Assembly: GCA_020048295.1 (NCBI GenBank)
Contig: JAIFMT010000015.1
Span: 1 to 13,246 of the forward strand
Origin: Rhodoferax sp.
GTDB lineage: Bacteria > Pseudomonadota > Gammaproteobacteria > Burkholderiales > Burkholderiaceae
Length of the DNA: 13,246 nucleotides
Direction: 5' to 3'
A program made the position numbers and the translations under genes. The notes under the pieces were generated by a model, which searched no databases, was not told the origin of the DNA, and saw nothing but the letters and a program-made list of their open reading frames with translations. Shown here in pieces: positions 7,358 through 13,246 of this stretch; position 1 is the first letter of the stretch; every line of letters starts with the position of its first letter.

Positions 7358-8250
7358 TGGTAATGCACGCGCCGGTCCAGCACAAAAAACTGCAGCAGCG
7401 CCACCGCCGCCAGCAGCACCAGCAGCACCACGGTGAGGGCCGCCGCGTAAGCCGTGTCCCAGAATTTGAAGCCGACCTCGTACAGGTAGTACAGCAGCAG
7501 GGTGGACGCGTTGTCGGGTCCGCCGCGCGTCAGCACCACCACATGGTCCACCAGCCGCACCGCATTGATGACCGCGTTGATCATCACAAACAGCGTGGTG
7601 GGCATCAGCAGCGGCCATTGCACCCGGCGGAAAAAATACCAGCGTGAAGCCCCCTCAATGGCAGCGGCCTCGCGCAGGCTCGGGCTCAAGGATTGCAGCG
7701 CGGCCAGGTAAAAGATCATGAAAAAACCGGCCTCTTTCCACACCGCCACCAGCGTGATAGCACCCAGCGCGGTGTGGGGGTCGCCCAGCCAATTGTGTGA
7801 TGGCAAGCCCAGCAGCGCGGTGATCTGCTCCAGCAGGCCGTAGCCCGGCGTGTAGAAAAACAGCCAGATGTTGGCCACCGCCACCATCGGCAGCACCGTC
7901 GGCGTGAAGTAGGCCATGCGCAAGAAGGCGCGCCCGGCGATGCGCTCGTTGACCCACAGCGCCATCGCCAGCGCCAGCGCAATCGAGGCCGGAATGGTGG
8001 CCAGCGCAAACCACAGGTTGTTTTGCAGCGCTTTCCAGAATACCGGGTCGTGCAGCATCAGCTGGTAGTTTTCCAGCCCGACCCAGACGCCGGGGCGTGC
8101 ACCTTTGGGGGTGGAATAAAAGCTGTCGATCAGCGTGGCGACCGCCGGCACATGGGTGAAGGCGGCCAGCAACAGCAGGGCCGGCAACAGCAACAAATAG
8201 GCGTGCACCGCCCGCAGGCCGGCGGGCGACGGCGGGCTGTGGCTCAGCAT
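7354..8250 (-). CDS. ABC transporter permease, UgpA/MalF-type
   Basis: A 298-aa inner-membrane permease and partner of the next gene in the heterodimeric channel. It has an N-terminal hydrophobic segment soon after the start, then VGLENYQLMLHDPVF, the usual periplasmic stretch before the conserved core, and about five more helices. The EAA motif is SLREAAAIEGASRWYFF followed by WPLLMP. Its end, RRVHYQ, matches the usual end of UgpA-like subunits. I chose the ATG at 8250; an in-frame TTG at 8265 would add five residues, and the frame stays open to a stop at 8361 with no ATG or GTG beyond that. Neither start has a clear Shine-Dalgarno. The 158-bp gap from the binding-protein gene holds repeat copy 2. 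The substrate cannot be told from permeases. Confidence 0.9.
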   Translation of the reverse strand: MLSHSPPSPAGLRAVHAYLLLLPALLLLAAFTHVPAVATLIDSFYSTPKGARPGVWVGLENYQLMLHDPVFWKALQNNLWFALATIPASIALALAMALWVNERIAGRAFLRMAYFTPTVLPMVAVANIWLFFYTPGYGLLEQITALLGLPSHNWLGDPHTALGAITLVAVWKEAGFFMIFYLAALQSLSPSLREAAAIEGASRWYFFRRVQWPLLMPTTLFVMINAVINAVRLVDHVVVLTRGGPDNASTLLLYYLYEVGFKFWDTAYAAALTVVLLVLLAAVALLQFFVLDRRVHYQ

Positions 8251-8354
8251 GGCGCGCTGGCCCAAGCGCTTGCACGAGCGCGCGCAGTGGCAACGCCAGC
8301 GGCCTGGAAAAACCGTTGACGGCCCGCCGCAGCGCGCCGCAGTACAAGACCAGA

Positions 8355-8408
8355 AAATTTAAGCAAAATTGGCCTCTAGCCCTTATTCAGAAAGCGCAAG
8401 CAGCTAGA
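8355..8408. repeat. Dispersed repeat copy 2, possible intra-operon stem-loop after the binding-protein gene
   Basis: This is the second copy of the element at 441-490 (34/50 identical, ungapped, over 8355-8404). It contains an inverted repeat TCTAGC (8375-8380) and GCTAGA (8403-8408) with 22 nt between. On the operon's (minus) strand the hairpin starts directly after the TAA stop of the binding-protein gene (8411-8409). It is followed by CCAATTTTGC, a short T run too weak for a standard terminator. It could protect the upstream mRNA 3' end or partly attenuate, giving more binding protein than permease, as described for REP elements between malE and malF in E. coli. That role is inference. Confidence 0.6.
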
Positions 8409-9698
8409 TTATTTATAGCTTCGAAGCAACCGGTCGGCTTCCTTCTGTGCATCCTGCATGGCTTGCGCCGGCGACTTGGCGCCGGTCAGCGCGGCTTGCA
8501 GGCCGTCGTTGAGGGCCTTGGTCACGCGCTGGTTGTCGTGGGTGGAAAACTCGGCCAGCGCGTAGGGCAACTGGTCACGCGCCACCAGGGCGGCAGGAAA
8601 GTCGTGGCCGTATTTGCGCAGGACGTCGGTTTTGTAAGCAGCCTCCGAGGTGGCCACGTAGCCGGTTTCAATGCTCCAGCGCGCGGCACGCTCGGGCTGC
8701 GTGACCCACTTGATGAACTTGAAGGCCGCCTCTTGTTGCGCCGGGCTGGACTTCTTGAAGATGTAGAAATTGCCACCCCCAGTGGGCGAGCCCTTTTGCT
8801 TGCCTGCTGGCAGCATGGCCACGCCAAAGTCAAACTTGGCGTTGTTCTTGACGTTGGTCAGGTTGCCGGTGGTGGTCCACATCATGGCCACTTTTTTCTC
8901 GAAAAAGTCTTTCGGCGTGGTGCCCCACTCGACGATGCCGGCTGGGTGCACGCCCTGTTTGGCCAGGTCCACCCAGTATTGCAGCGCCTCGATGACCTTC
9001 GGGTCGTCAAATTTGACCGCGTTGCCGGCATCGTTGGCCATCGTCACGCCGTTTTCAATGGCCAGCGCCTGGAACAGCCAGTACGGAAAGCCGCTCGACG
9101 GAATTTGCACGCCGTATTGCGTGACCTTGCCCGATGCGTCCTTTTGCGTCAGCTTCTTGGCGACGTCGGCCATCTCGGTCCAAGTGGCGGGGGCCTTGTT
9201 GGGGTCCAGTCCGGCGGCCTTGAACAGTTCCTTGTTGTAGTACAGCACGATGGTCGAGCGCTGAAACGGCACGCCCCAGGTCTTGCCGCCACTCTGGCTG
9301 TTGAGCATGAAGGCTTTGTAAAAGCTGCCCAGCCAGGCCTTGTCGTCGGCGGTCTTGACAAAGCTGTCGATCGGCACGATGGCGTCTTCATCGATCAGCG
9401 TGAACATGTCAGTCGATAGCAGCACCGAGGTGACTGGTGGCGTGCCGGACTTGTGCGCGGTGAGCGCCTTGACGATGGTGTCCTGGTAGCTGCCGGCGTA
9501 AATCGGGGTGACCTTGATGGCCGGGTTTTCCTTGCTGAAGTCCGCTGCCAGCGCGTCGATGTAGGCGGCAATCGGGCCACCCACGGCCACCGGGTAAAAG
9601 AACGAAATCTCGGTGGCGGGCTGGGCGTTGGCCATCAGTGGCAGGCCGTAAGCCAGGGCGGTGGCGGCAAGAAGGCGAGTAAAGGTTTTTCTTTGCAT
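8409..9698 (-). CDS. ABC transporter periplasmic solute-binding protein, UgpB-like
   Basis: A 429-aa family 1 extracellular solute-binding protein. A Sec signal peptide covers about residues 1-25, cleaved at ANA|QP. The body follows the UgpB pattern: YYNKELFKAAGLDP, then PATWTEMADVAKKL, TTTGNLTNV, GGGNFYIF and TGYVATSEAAY, close to the segments that line the glycerol-3-phosphate site in E. coli UgpB. However, the mature N-terminus reads FYPVAVGGPI instead of the WH-containing start common in UgpB, so the ligand may differ. The start is the ATG at 9698-9696, with AAAGGA about 7 nt upstream. A 42-residue upstream extension in the same frame has no signal-peptide character and is rejected. The gene lies 71 nt after the ATPase gene and before the permeases. 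The ligand is unproven: glycerol-3-phosphate, another organophosphate, or a sugar. Confidence 0.92.
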   Translation of the reverse strand: MQRKTFTRLLAATALAYGLPLMANAQPATEISFFYPVAVGGPIAAYIDALAADFSKENPAIKVTPIYAGSYQDTIVKALTAHKSGTPPVTSVLLSTDMFTLIDEDAIVPIDSFVKTADDKAWLGSFYKAFMLNSQSGGKTWGVPFQRSTIVLYYNKELFKAAGLDPNKAPATWTEMADVAKKLTQKDASGKVTQYGVQIPSSGFPYWLFQALAIENGVTMANDAGNAVKFDDPKVIEALQYWVDLAKQGVHPAGIVEWGTTPKDFFEKKVAMMWTTTGNLTNVKNNAKFDFGVAMLPAGKQKGSPTGGGNFYIFKKSSPAQQEAAFKFIKWVTQPERAARWSIETGYVATSEAAYKTDVLRKYGHDFPAALVARDQLPYALAEFSTHDNQRVTKALNDGLQAALTGAKSPAQAMQDAQKEADRLLRSYK

Positions 9699-9769
9699 GG
9701 GAAGGTCCTTTGAAAAGTTTTGCGGAGGTTGGGGAAGTGGAAAAGGAGTGACAGCCAAAAAAGGGTAGG

Positions 9770-10783
9770 TCAGGCCAGACGGGTGCCGCTGGCATCGAAA
9801 TAATGTTCGGCATCGGGTGGCCACTGCAGACCCACCGCAGCGTCAGCGGCCACCTCACACTGGCCGGTGGTGCGCACGGTGATCGGTTCGCTGCCAATGC
9901 GACAGCGCAGCACCAGGTCGGCACCCAGGTATTCCAGGCTTTGCACGGTGGCCGGCACCGGGCCGCCCAGGACCACCGACTCGGGCCGGATGCCCAGCAG
10001 CGCGCCACCGCGTGGCAGCCTGATGCTGCTGCCGGCAATGCAGCCGTCGTGCAGGCGCAGCAGATTCATCGCCGGCGTGCCGACAAACTGCGCGGCAAAG
10101 GTACTGGCCGGGGTGGCGTACAGCGTGCGCGGTGTGGCCGACTGCTCGATGCGGCCACGGTTGAGCAGCACCACCTGGTCGGCCATGCTCATGGCTTCGC
10201 TCTGGTCGTGCGTGACATACACCACGGTCAGCCCCAGGCGCTGTTGCAGTTCGCGCAGTTCGCGGCGCATGTCCTGGCGCAGTTGCGCGTCCAGGTTGGA
10301 CAGCGGCTCGTCCATCAGGCACACCTTGGCCTGCGCCACCAGCGCCCGCCCCAGCGCCACGCGCTGCTGCTGGCCGCCCGAGAGTTGCGACGGCTTGCGT
10401 TGCAGCAGTGCGGTCAGCCCCAGCAAGTCGGCGGTCTGTTGCAGGCGGCGCGCGATCTCGGCTTTGGCAACGCGGCGCACCTGCAGGCCAAACGTGATGT
10501 TGTCGGCCACATTCAAGTGCGGAAACAGCGCGTAGTTCTGGAACACCATGGCCAGCCCGCGCTGCGCTGGCGGCTGCGCCGTGACGTCACGCCCGCCCAC
10601 CAGCACCTGCCCGCTGCTGGCAGACTCCAGCCCGGCGATGATGCGCAGCGTGGTGGACTTGCCGCAGCCTGATGGCCCCAGCAGCACGCAAAAGCTGCCC
10701 GGCGCAATGCACAGGTTGACCGCATCCAGCGCGGTGGTGGGGCCCCAGTGTTTGCTGACGTTGATGAGTTCGATGGACGACAT
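9770..10783 (-). CDS. ABC transporter ATP-binding protein, UgpC/MalK-type
   Basis: A 337-aa cytoplasmic ATPase that drives import. Walker A is GPSGCGKST (36-44), the Q-loop is Q82 in VFQNYALFPH, the signature is LSGGQ (134-138), Walker B is CLMDEP (155-160), the D-loop is SNLD (162-165) and the switch His is H192 in THD. After the ATPase core comes FVGTPAMNLL, a segment characteristic of UgpC-type proteins, and then a TOBE-like regulatory domain with LLGIRPE. It is slightly shorter than the usual 350-370 aa, the difference being in the C-terminal domain. The start is the ATG at 10783-10781; no clear Shine-Dalgarno precedes it. It is the first gene of the five-gene operon and is divergent from the small membrane-protein gene at 10937. 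The order ATPase-SBP-permease-permease differs from E. coli ugpBAECQ. Confidence 0.93.
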   Translation of the reverse strand: MSSIELINVSKHWGPTTALDAVNLCIAPGSFCVLLGPSGCGKSTTLRIIAGLESASSGQVLVGGRDVTAQPPAQRGLAMVFQNYALFPHLNVADNITFGLQVRRVAKAEIARRLQQTADLLGLTALLQRKPSQLSGGQQQRVALGRALVAQAKVCLMDEPLSNLDAQLRQDMRRELRELQQRLGLTVVYVTHDQSEAMSMADQVVLLNRGRIEQSATPRTLYATPASTFAAQFVGTPAMNLLRLHDGCIAGSSIRLPRGGALLGIRPESVVLGGPVPATVQSLEYLGADLVLRCRIGSEPITVRTTGQCEVAADAAVGLQWPPDAEHYFDASGTRLA

Positions 10784-10819
10784 CGAACCAGTTTATGAAG
10801 CAATGATGACGCTTTGACT

Positions 10820-10832
10820 ACATCCCGGATGT
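10820..10832. promoter_or_regulatory. Palindrome in the divergent spacer, possible operator
   Basis: ACATCC-C-GGATGT is a perfect 6+1+6 palindrome lying 37 bp upstream of the ATPase start codon. It is within the 153-bp divergent region, where a regulator of the transporter operon would bind. The same spacer has TTGAC at 10814-10818, 10861-10865 and 10875-10879, but no -10 hexamer at proper spacing could be paired with them. Short palindromes also occur by chance, so confidence is low. Confidence 0.3.
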
Positions 10833-10923
10833 CGGCACAAGAGCTGCCATCGGTTTCGCGTTGACGTTATGATTTTGACCACTTCCGCTAGCCCGCGCCA
10901 GGAGCAGCGGGTCACTATCCAAC

Positions 10924-10929
10924 AGGAGG
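10924..10929 (+). promoter_or_regulatory. Strong ribosome binding site deciding the start of the gene at 10937
   Basis: AGGAGG is a perfect Shine-Dalgarno. It is 7 nt from the ATG at 10937 and only 4 nt from an in-frame GTG at 10934, so the ATG is favoured. It also shows that the plus strand here is coding, not the long antisense reading frame on the other strand. Confidence 0.75.
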
Positions 10930-10936
10930 CAACGTG

Positions 10937-11524
10937 ATGTGGTGGATGGCCATCTTGGCAGGTATTGTTTGGTTCGGTCTGGCCTTGGTGGTGGTGGCCG
11001 ACATGTTTCGAAAGAACGCGGCGCTGGGTTTTTTGGGACTTGTGCTGTTGCCCGTCGTGCCCTTTATCTGGGTGCTCAAATGGTATGGTGGACAGCGCTG
11101 GCGGGTGGGTTCTGCCCTGTACCTGTCGGCCGCTGTGGCCTGGGCCGCCATGACAATGGCCTGGGATGGTGATGTCGATGCTGTGCAGCCATTCGTGCGC
11201 GCGGCAAAGCAGGAGGCCAATCTGGACTGCGAATTCAACGCTACCGGCAGCGGCGGTGGGCACACCTACCACCGGCTGCTGTGCCGCTCCGACAAGGTCA
11301 ATCAGATCCAGTTTTCCAGCAGCGAGGACATGGCCCAGCAATACAACGCCCGGATAGTTGCGCCTTTGATAGCTCTTTACCGGAAAACACTGACTGGTAC
11401 CAACGCGCCGCACCTCATTGTTGGCGTCTTGTCGCCGGGAGGCCTGGTGTCGTGCCATCGCCTGGATGCAAGCGGTGTGCAGAAGGTCTGGGTGACCGGT
11501 ATTGAAGACCCTTGCGACCAATGA
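10937..11524 (+). CDS. Unrecognised small membrane protein with a four-cysteine C-terminal domain
   Basis: A 195-aa protein that I do not recognise. Three hydrophobic segments (about residues 4-22, 30-49 and 57-76) are joined by short loops, with RK- and KW-containing turns, and form an N-terminal membrane unit. A soluble domain of about 115 residues follows. It has four cysteines (C98, C116, C173, C193), which could pair as disulfides if the domain is periplasmic; with three helices and a positive first loop (MFRKN), the N-terminus-out or N-terminus-in question stays open. No catalytic motif is visible. It has a perfect AGGAGG ribosome site and is divergent from the transporter operon, so a shared control region is possible. 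The frame is convincing as coding; function is unknown. Confidence 0.72.
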   Translation: MWWMAILAGIVWFGLALVVVADMFRKNAALGFLGLVLLPVVPFIWVLKWYGGQRWRVGSALYLSAAVAWAAMTMAWDGDVDAVQPFVRAAKQEANLDCEFNATGSGGGHTYHRLLCRSDKVNQIQFSSSEDMAQQYNARIVAPLIALYRKTLTGTNAPHLIVGVLSPGGLVSCHRLDASGVQKVWVTGIEDPCDQ

Positions 11525-11889
11525 GTCACGGAAGCGTTTAGTGCAATAGAGGTAATGGCTACAGGGTGACAGCCAACAAGGTCAATACGACACTGACTTC
11601 AATTTCCCAGACAGGCAGCACCCTGGCCGGCTTTATGCGCAATCCGGATGCCGCCACCGCCAATGCACTGTCGGGTGTTTTCGGTGCGTCCAAGCTGTGG
11701 CCAGTCCGGTGCACAATTTACTCCCGGCTGGCGGCGCTGATTTGCGCCTCTACCCCAGCGGCAAGAGAGATGCCAAAGCCGCAGATCAGAATGCGGCGTA
11801 ACAACGCGGCCAGGTCGCCAAGTTTGCCTTGCTCTCAGTCAGCACGGTTTGGACTCTGGTGTATGCTGTCGGCACAAATTGGAGGCACT
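11525..11889 (+). other. 365-bp stretch without an intact gene, possible decayed coding remnant
   Basis: No convincing gene fills this interval. A frame from about 11557 reads protein-like sequence (for example AGFMRNPDAATANALSGVFG) to about 11700. After that, coding-like sequence appears in a different plus frame (LLPAGGADLRLYPSGKRD), which ends at a TAA near 11809. This pattern would fit a gene fragment broken by a frameshift. The first frame stays open into the next gene, but the sequence after 11700 in that frame looks non-coding. Short open frames also exist on the minus strand, one with a signal-peptide-like run (RRILICGFGISLAAGVEA). I recognise no family. A weak TGGCT/AGCCA hairpin (11556-11575) has no T tract and is not called a terminator. 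Confidence 0.3.
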
Positions 11890-12177
11890 GTGTATCGAGT
11901 TCAAATCAATCTCATCGGCTTGCTGTTGATCTTGGTTATGGGCGGCGCGATGGCTGGCAAGAAGGCTTACCTCGGTATCTTCGTGCCCGTGGATGGTGAG
12001 GGCTCTTGTCTCAACCCTGCGCTGAAGTCAGAGGGTAAAAAGGCCGTCGGCAGTAAGGCACCCGACATGTTGCACTGCATGAATCGAGAAGTGGATCAGA
12101 CTGTACGTTTGTCCGTTCAGAAGTCCTCAGGCGATGTCAGGCGGGCTGAGGTGGTGGCAGGCCTCAAGCTCGAATGA
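11890..12177 (+). CDS. Unrecognised small exported protein
   Basis: About 95 aa. A short polar start is followed by a hydrophobic run (LIGLLLILVMGGAMA) and a plausible signal-peptidase site AMA|GK near residue 22, leaving a mature periplasmic domain of about 73 residues with two cysteines (C40, C63) that could form one disulfide. I chose the GTG at 11890 because GGAGG (11881-11885) lies just upstream; the 4-nt spacing is short. An in-frame ATG at 11863 would add nine residues and is the main alternative. The same frame is open back to 11566, but that part lacks coding character. The next gene follows within 30 nt or overlaps, suggesting a two-gene unit. No known domain is recognised. Confidence 0.55.
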   Translation: MYRVQINLIGLLLILVMGGAMAGKKAYLGIFVPVDGEGSCLNPALKSEGKKAVGSKAPDMLHCMNREVDQTVRLSVQKSSGDVRRAEVVAGLKLE

Positions 12178-12205
12178 GCTCGGGGTGAGCCTACCATCAC
12201 TTCGA

Positions 12206-12871
12206 ATGCGGTTGAACCGAACGCTGATTGTTGTTGGTGTTGTAGCAGGCCATATGCTGTTGCTGAGCTGGCTCTGGACAGTCGTGCATCAGTCGCTACC
12301 AAATCGACTAAACCGGCCAAATGCCCATCTGGCGAGCCCCAATCACGCCACGACCATTGTGTTTCTTTTGGAGCCGCCTGCACCTGCGGCGACCAGACTT
12401 CGGCAAAACCAAACTCACCAAGTTGCCAATCCCACGCGGGTTGATCCCAAGCGTGCCAGCGCTGCGTCGGGCTCAATCCAAGGTGATGCGCTATCCAATG
12501 CGGCAGCGCTGTCGAACGCAGCTGTGCTGCCACCGCCCACTGGCGACAACTCAGCTGACGTGCCCAAGCAGGTGGGCGCAGGCTTGAATTTGACCCTGTC
12601 ACGCGAGGCGATGAAATCCTTGATGCCAGGTTTGGCGGCCAGTTCCCCGTTTCAGGGCCGTTTGCCAGTCACCGTGGAACGAAAAATCGCCGAGGCTGCG
12701 GGCGCTACAGGTTCGTGGACAGAGGAGCGTCTCGATAATGACCGCATTCGGCTTCGGCGAGGGGCAACTTGCGTCACCTTTTCGCGCTCCGAGATCGCCA
12801 AGATCGACCCATTCAGCGACTCAATCAGCCGCCTGCCCTGGAGTGCAGCATCCCCTTCGGAGTGCCAATAG
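12206..12871 (+). CDS. Unrecognised single-pass inner-membrane protein with TonB-like architecture
   Basis: A 221-aa protein, as read from the ATG at 12206. One N-terminal membrane helix (about 7-28, TLIVVGVVAGHMLLLSWLW) follows a short basic MRLNR start, giving a likely N-in orientation. Next is a long Pro/Ala/Asn/Ser-rich linker (about 30-130), with the repeat LSNAAALSNAAVL at roughly 96-108. A small folded C-terminal region (about 145-215) has VTVERKIAEAAG and RLRRGATCVTF. The layout resembles TonB and periplasm-spanning linker proteins, but no TonB C-terminal motif is seen. Earlier in-frame starts exist: GTG 12185 (7 nt after the previous stop) and ATG 12134 (overlapping the previous gene); the choice of 12206 rests on where the basic-hydrophobic start begins, as no good ribosome site separates them. 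Function unknown. Confidence 0.6.
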   Translation: MRLNRTLIVVGVVAGHMLLLSWLWTVVHQSLPNRLNRPNAHLASPNHATTIVFLLEPPAPAATRLRQNQTHQVANPTRVDPKRASAASGSIQGDALSNAAALSNAAVLPPPTGDNSADVPKQVGAGLNLTLSREAMKSLMPGLAASSPFQGRLPVTVERKIAEAAGATGSWTEERLDNDRIRLRRGATCVTFSRSEIAKIDPFSDSISRLPWSAASPSECQ

Positions 12872-13021
12872 GGCCGCCGTAGCCCTGATGTCTCGGCGCG
12901 TGCAGTTAATTTGGCAGTTGGCGTCAGCAACTCGGCCTAACTGTCACCGGTTTCTTTGACATCTGTCTTGACTTCTATCGGTGGCGATACTGGATCAAGC
13001 TCTTATGTGCCCTATTGACTC

Positions 13022-13246
13022 TCACAAATTGGGTGCCAGCAGACGCGCCAAATCTTCTTCAGGCAGACTGCGCCTTTTCGCCATGTCACGCAGCTGGTCT
13101 TCGCCGATCTTGCCGACGCTGAAATAGCTGGCCTGCGGGTGCGCCAGGTAGAAGCCGCAAACGCTGGCCGCCGGGCTCATTGCCAGGCTGTCGGTCAGGC
13201 CCATGCCAATCTCTTCGCATTGCAGCAGGGCGAACAGGTCTTTTTT
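13022..13246 (-). CDS. metH: Cobalamin-dependent methionine synthase, C-terminal end (gene continues past the right edge)
   Basis: MetH transfers a methyl group from methyltetrahydrofolate to homocysteine through cobalamin. Only the last 74 residues lie in the window. They match the end of the AdoMet-binding reactivation domain: IGMGLTDSLAMSPAASVCGF, then YLAHPQASYFSVGKIGEDQ, and the terminal LARLLAPNL followed by TGA (13024-13022). The pattern PAA-SG(F/Y)YF-HP...YF-VG...DQ...LAPNL is characteristic of MetH C-termini; here a Cys replaces the usual Ser/Gly-region residue in SVCGF, which is minor. The frame is open to the window edge. Its 3' end faces the small membrane-protein gene ending at 12871, across a 150-bp spacer in which I see no clear terminator. 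Confidence 0.9.
   Translation of the reverse strand, partial: KKDLFALLQCEEIGMGLTDSLAMSPAASVCGFYLAHPQASYFSVGKIGEDQLRDMAKRRSLPEEDLARLLAPNL

Noticed and set aside
7358..7618. 87-residue N-terminal extension of the second permease
   Set aside because: It lies entirely within the first permease gene in another frame and is Gly/Ala/Arg-rich. The ATGA overlap at 7354-7357 gives the natural start.
8316..9419. 367-aa open frame on the plus strand
   Set aside because: It is antisense to the binding-protein gene, which has a signal peptide, a ribosome site and UgpB-like motifs; no motif is visible in this frame.
9699..9824. 42-residue N-terminal extension of the binding protein
   Set aside because: It would place the signal peptide internally. 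The ATG at 9698 has a good AAAGGA site and begins a normal signal peptide.
10784..10936. Pho box upstream of the Ugp-like operon
   Set aside because: I looked for paired CTGTCAT-like half sites 11 bp apart. Only loose TTGAC repeats at other spacings were found, so phosphate control is not supported by sequence.
10793..11521. 242-aa open frame on the minus strand opposite the gene at 10937
   Set aside because: The plus-strand gene has a perfect AGGAGG at proper spacing and three clear membrane segments; the minus frame shows no coherent protein features.
12870..12886. Terminator AGGGC...GCCCT after the TonB-like gene
   Set aside because: The stem is only 5 bp with a 7-nt loop, no T tract follows, and it overlaps the stop codon region; too weak to call.

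Overview
The window is a high-GC bacterial chromosome segment. It looks like a Betaproteobacterium of the Burkholderiales, most likely Comamonadaceae (Rhodoferax/Polaromonas-like). This rests on protein character, codon use and a dispersed intergenic repeat of a kind I associate with that family; it was not tested by a database search.

Layout from left to right. (1) 1-437, minus strand: the N-terminal 145 residues of a class I DAHP synthase (first step of the shikimate pathway), cut by the window edge. (2) 438-665: a divergent intergenic region with one copy of a dispersed repeat, a 9-bp inverted repeat and a 10-bp direct repeat. (3) 666-5627, plus strand: a two-gene signalling operon. A 1325-aa membrane hybrid histidine kinase (three PAS domains, HisKA/HATPase, two receivers, Hpt) is followed after 3 nt by a REC-HD-GYP response regulator, which is predicted to degrade c-di-GMP. 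(4) 10783 down to 5607, minus strand: a five-gene operon reading ATPase, periplasmic binding protein, two permeases and an EEP-fold phosphohydrolase. The transporter resembles the Ugp (glycerol-3-phosphate) branch of the carbohydrate-uptake-1 family, and the EEP gene sits where the E. coli ugp operon carries the phosphodiesterase ugpQ. The second repeat copy forms a possible hairpin right after the binding-protein stop codon, before the permease genes. (5) 10937-12871, plus strand: three small, unrecognised membrane or exported proteins, separated by a 365-bp stretch that may hold a decayed coding remnant. (6) 13022-13246, minus strand: the C-terminal end of cobalamin-dependent methionine synthase MetH.

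How the parts work together: the kinase and HD-GYP protein form a self-contained multistep phosphorelay whose output is probably the c-di-GMP level. The ABC operon is probably an organophosphate or sugar-phosphate uptake and hydrolysis unit. The signalling and transport operons converge and overlap by 21 bp at their 3' ends, with no room for a terminator between them. The best candidates for something undescribed are the EEP-for-UgpQ arrangement with its divergent binding protein, and the cluster of small envelope proteins at 10.9-12.9 kb. I saw no CRISPR array, tRNA, rRNA, transposase or phage gene.
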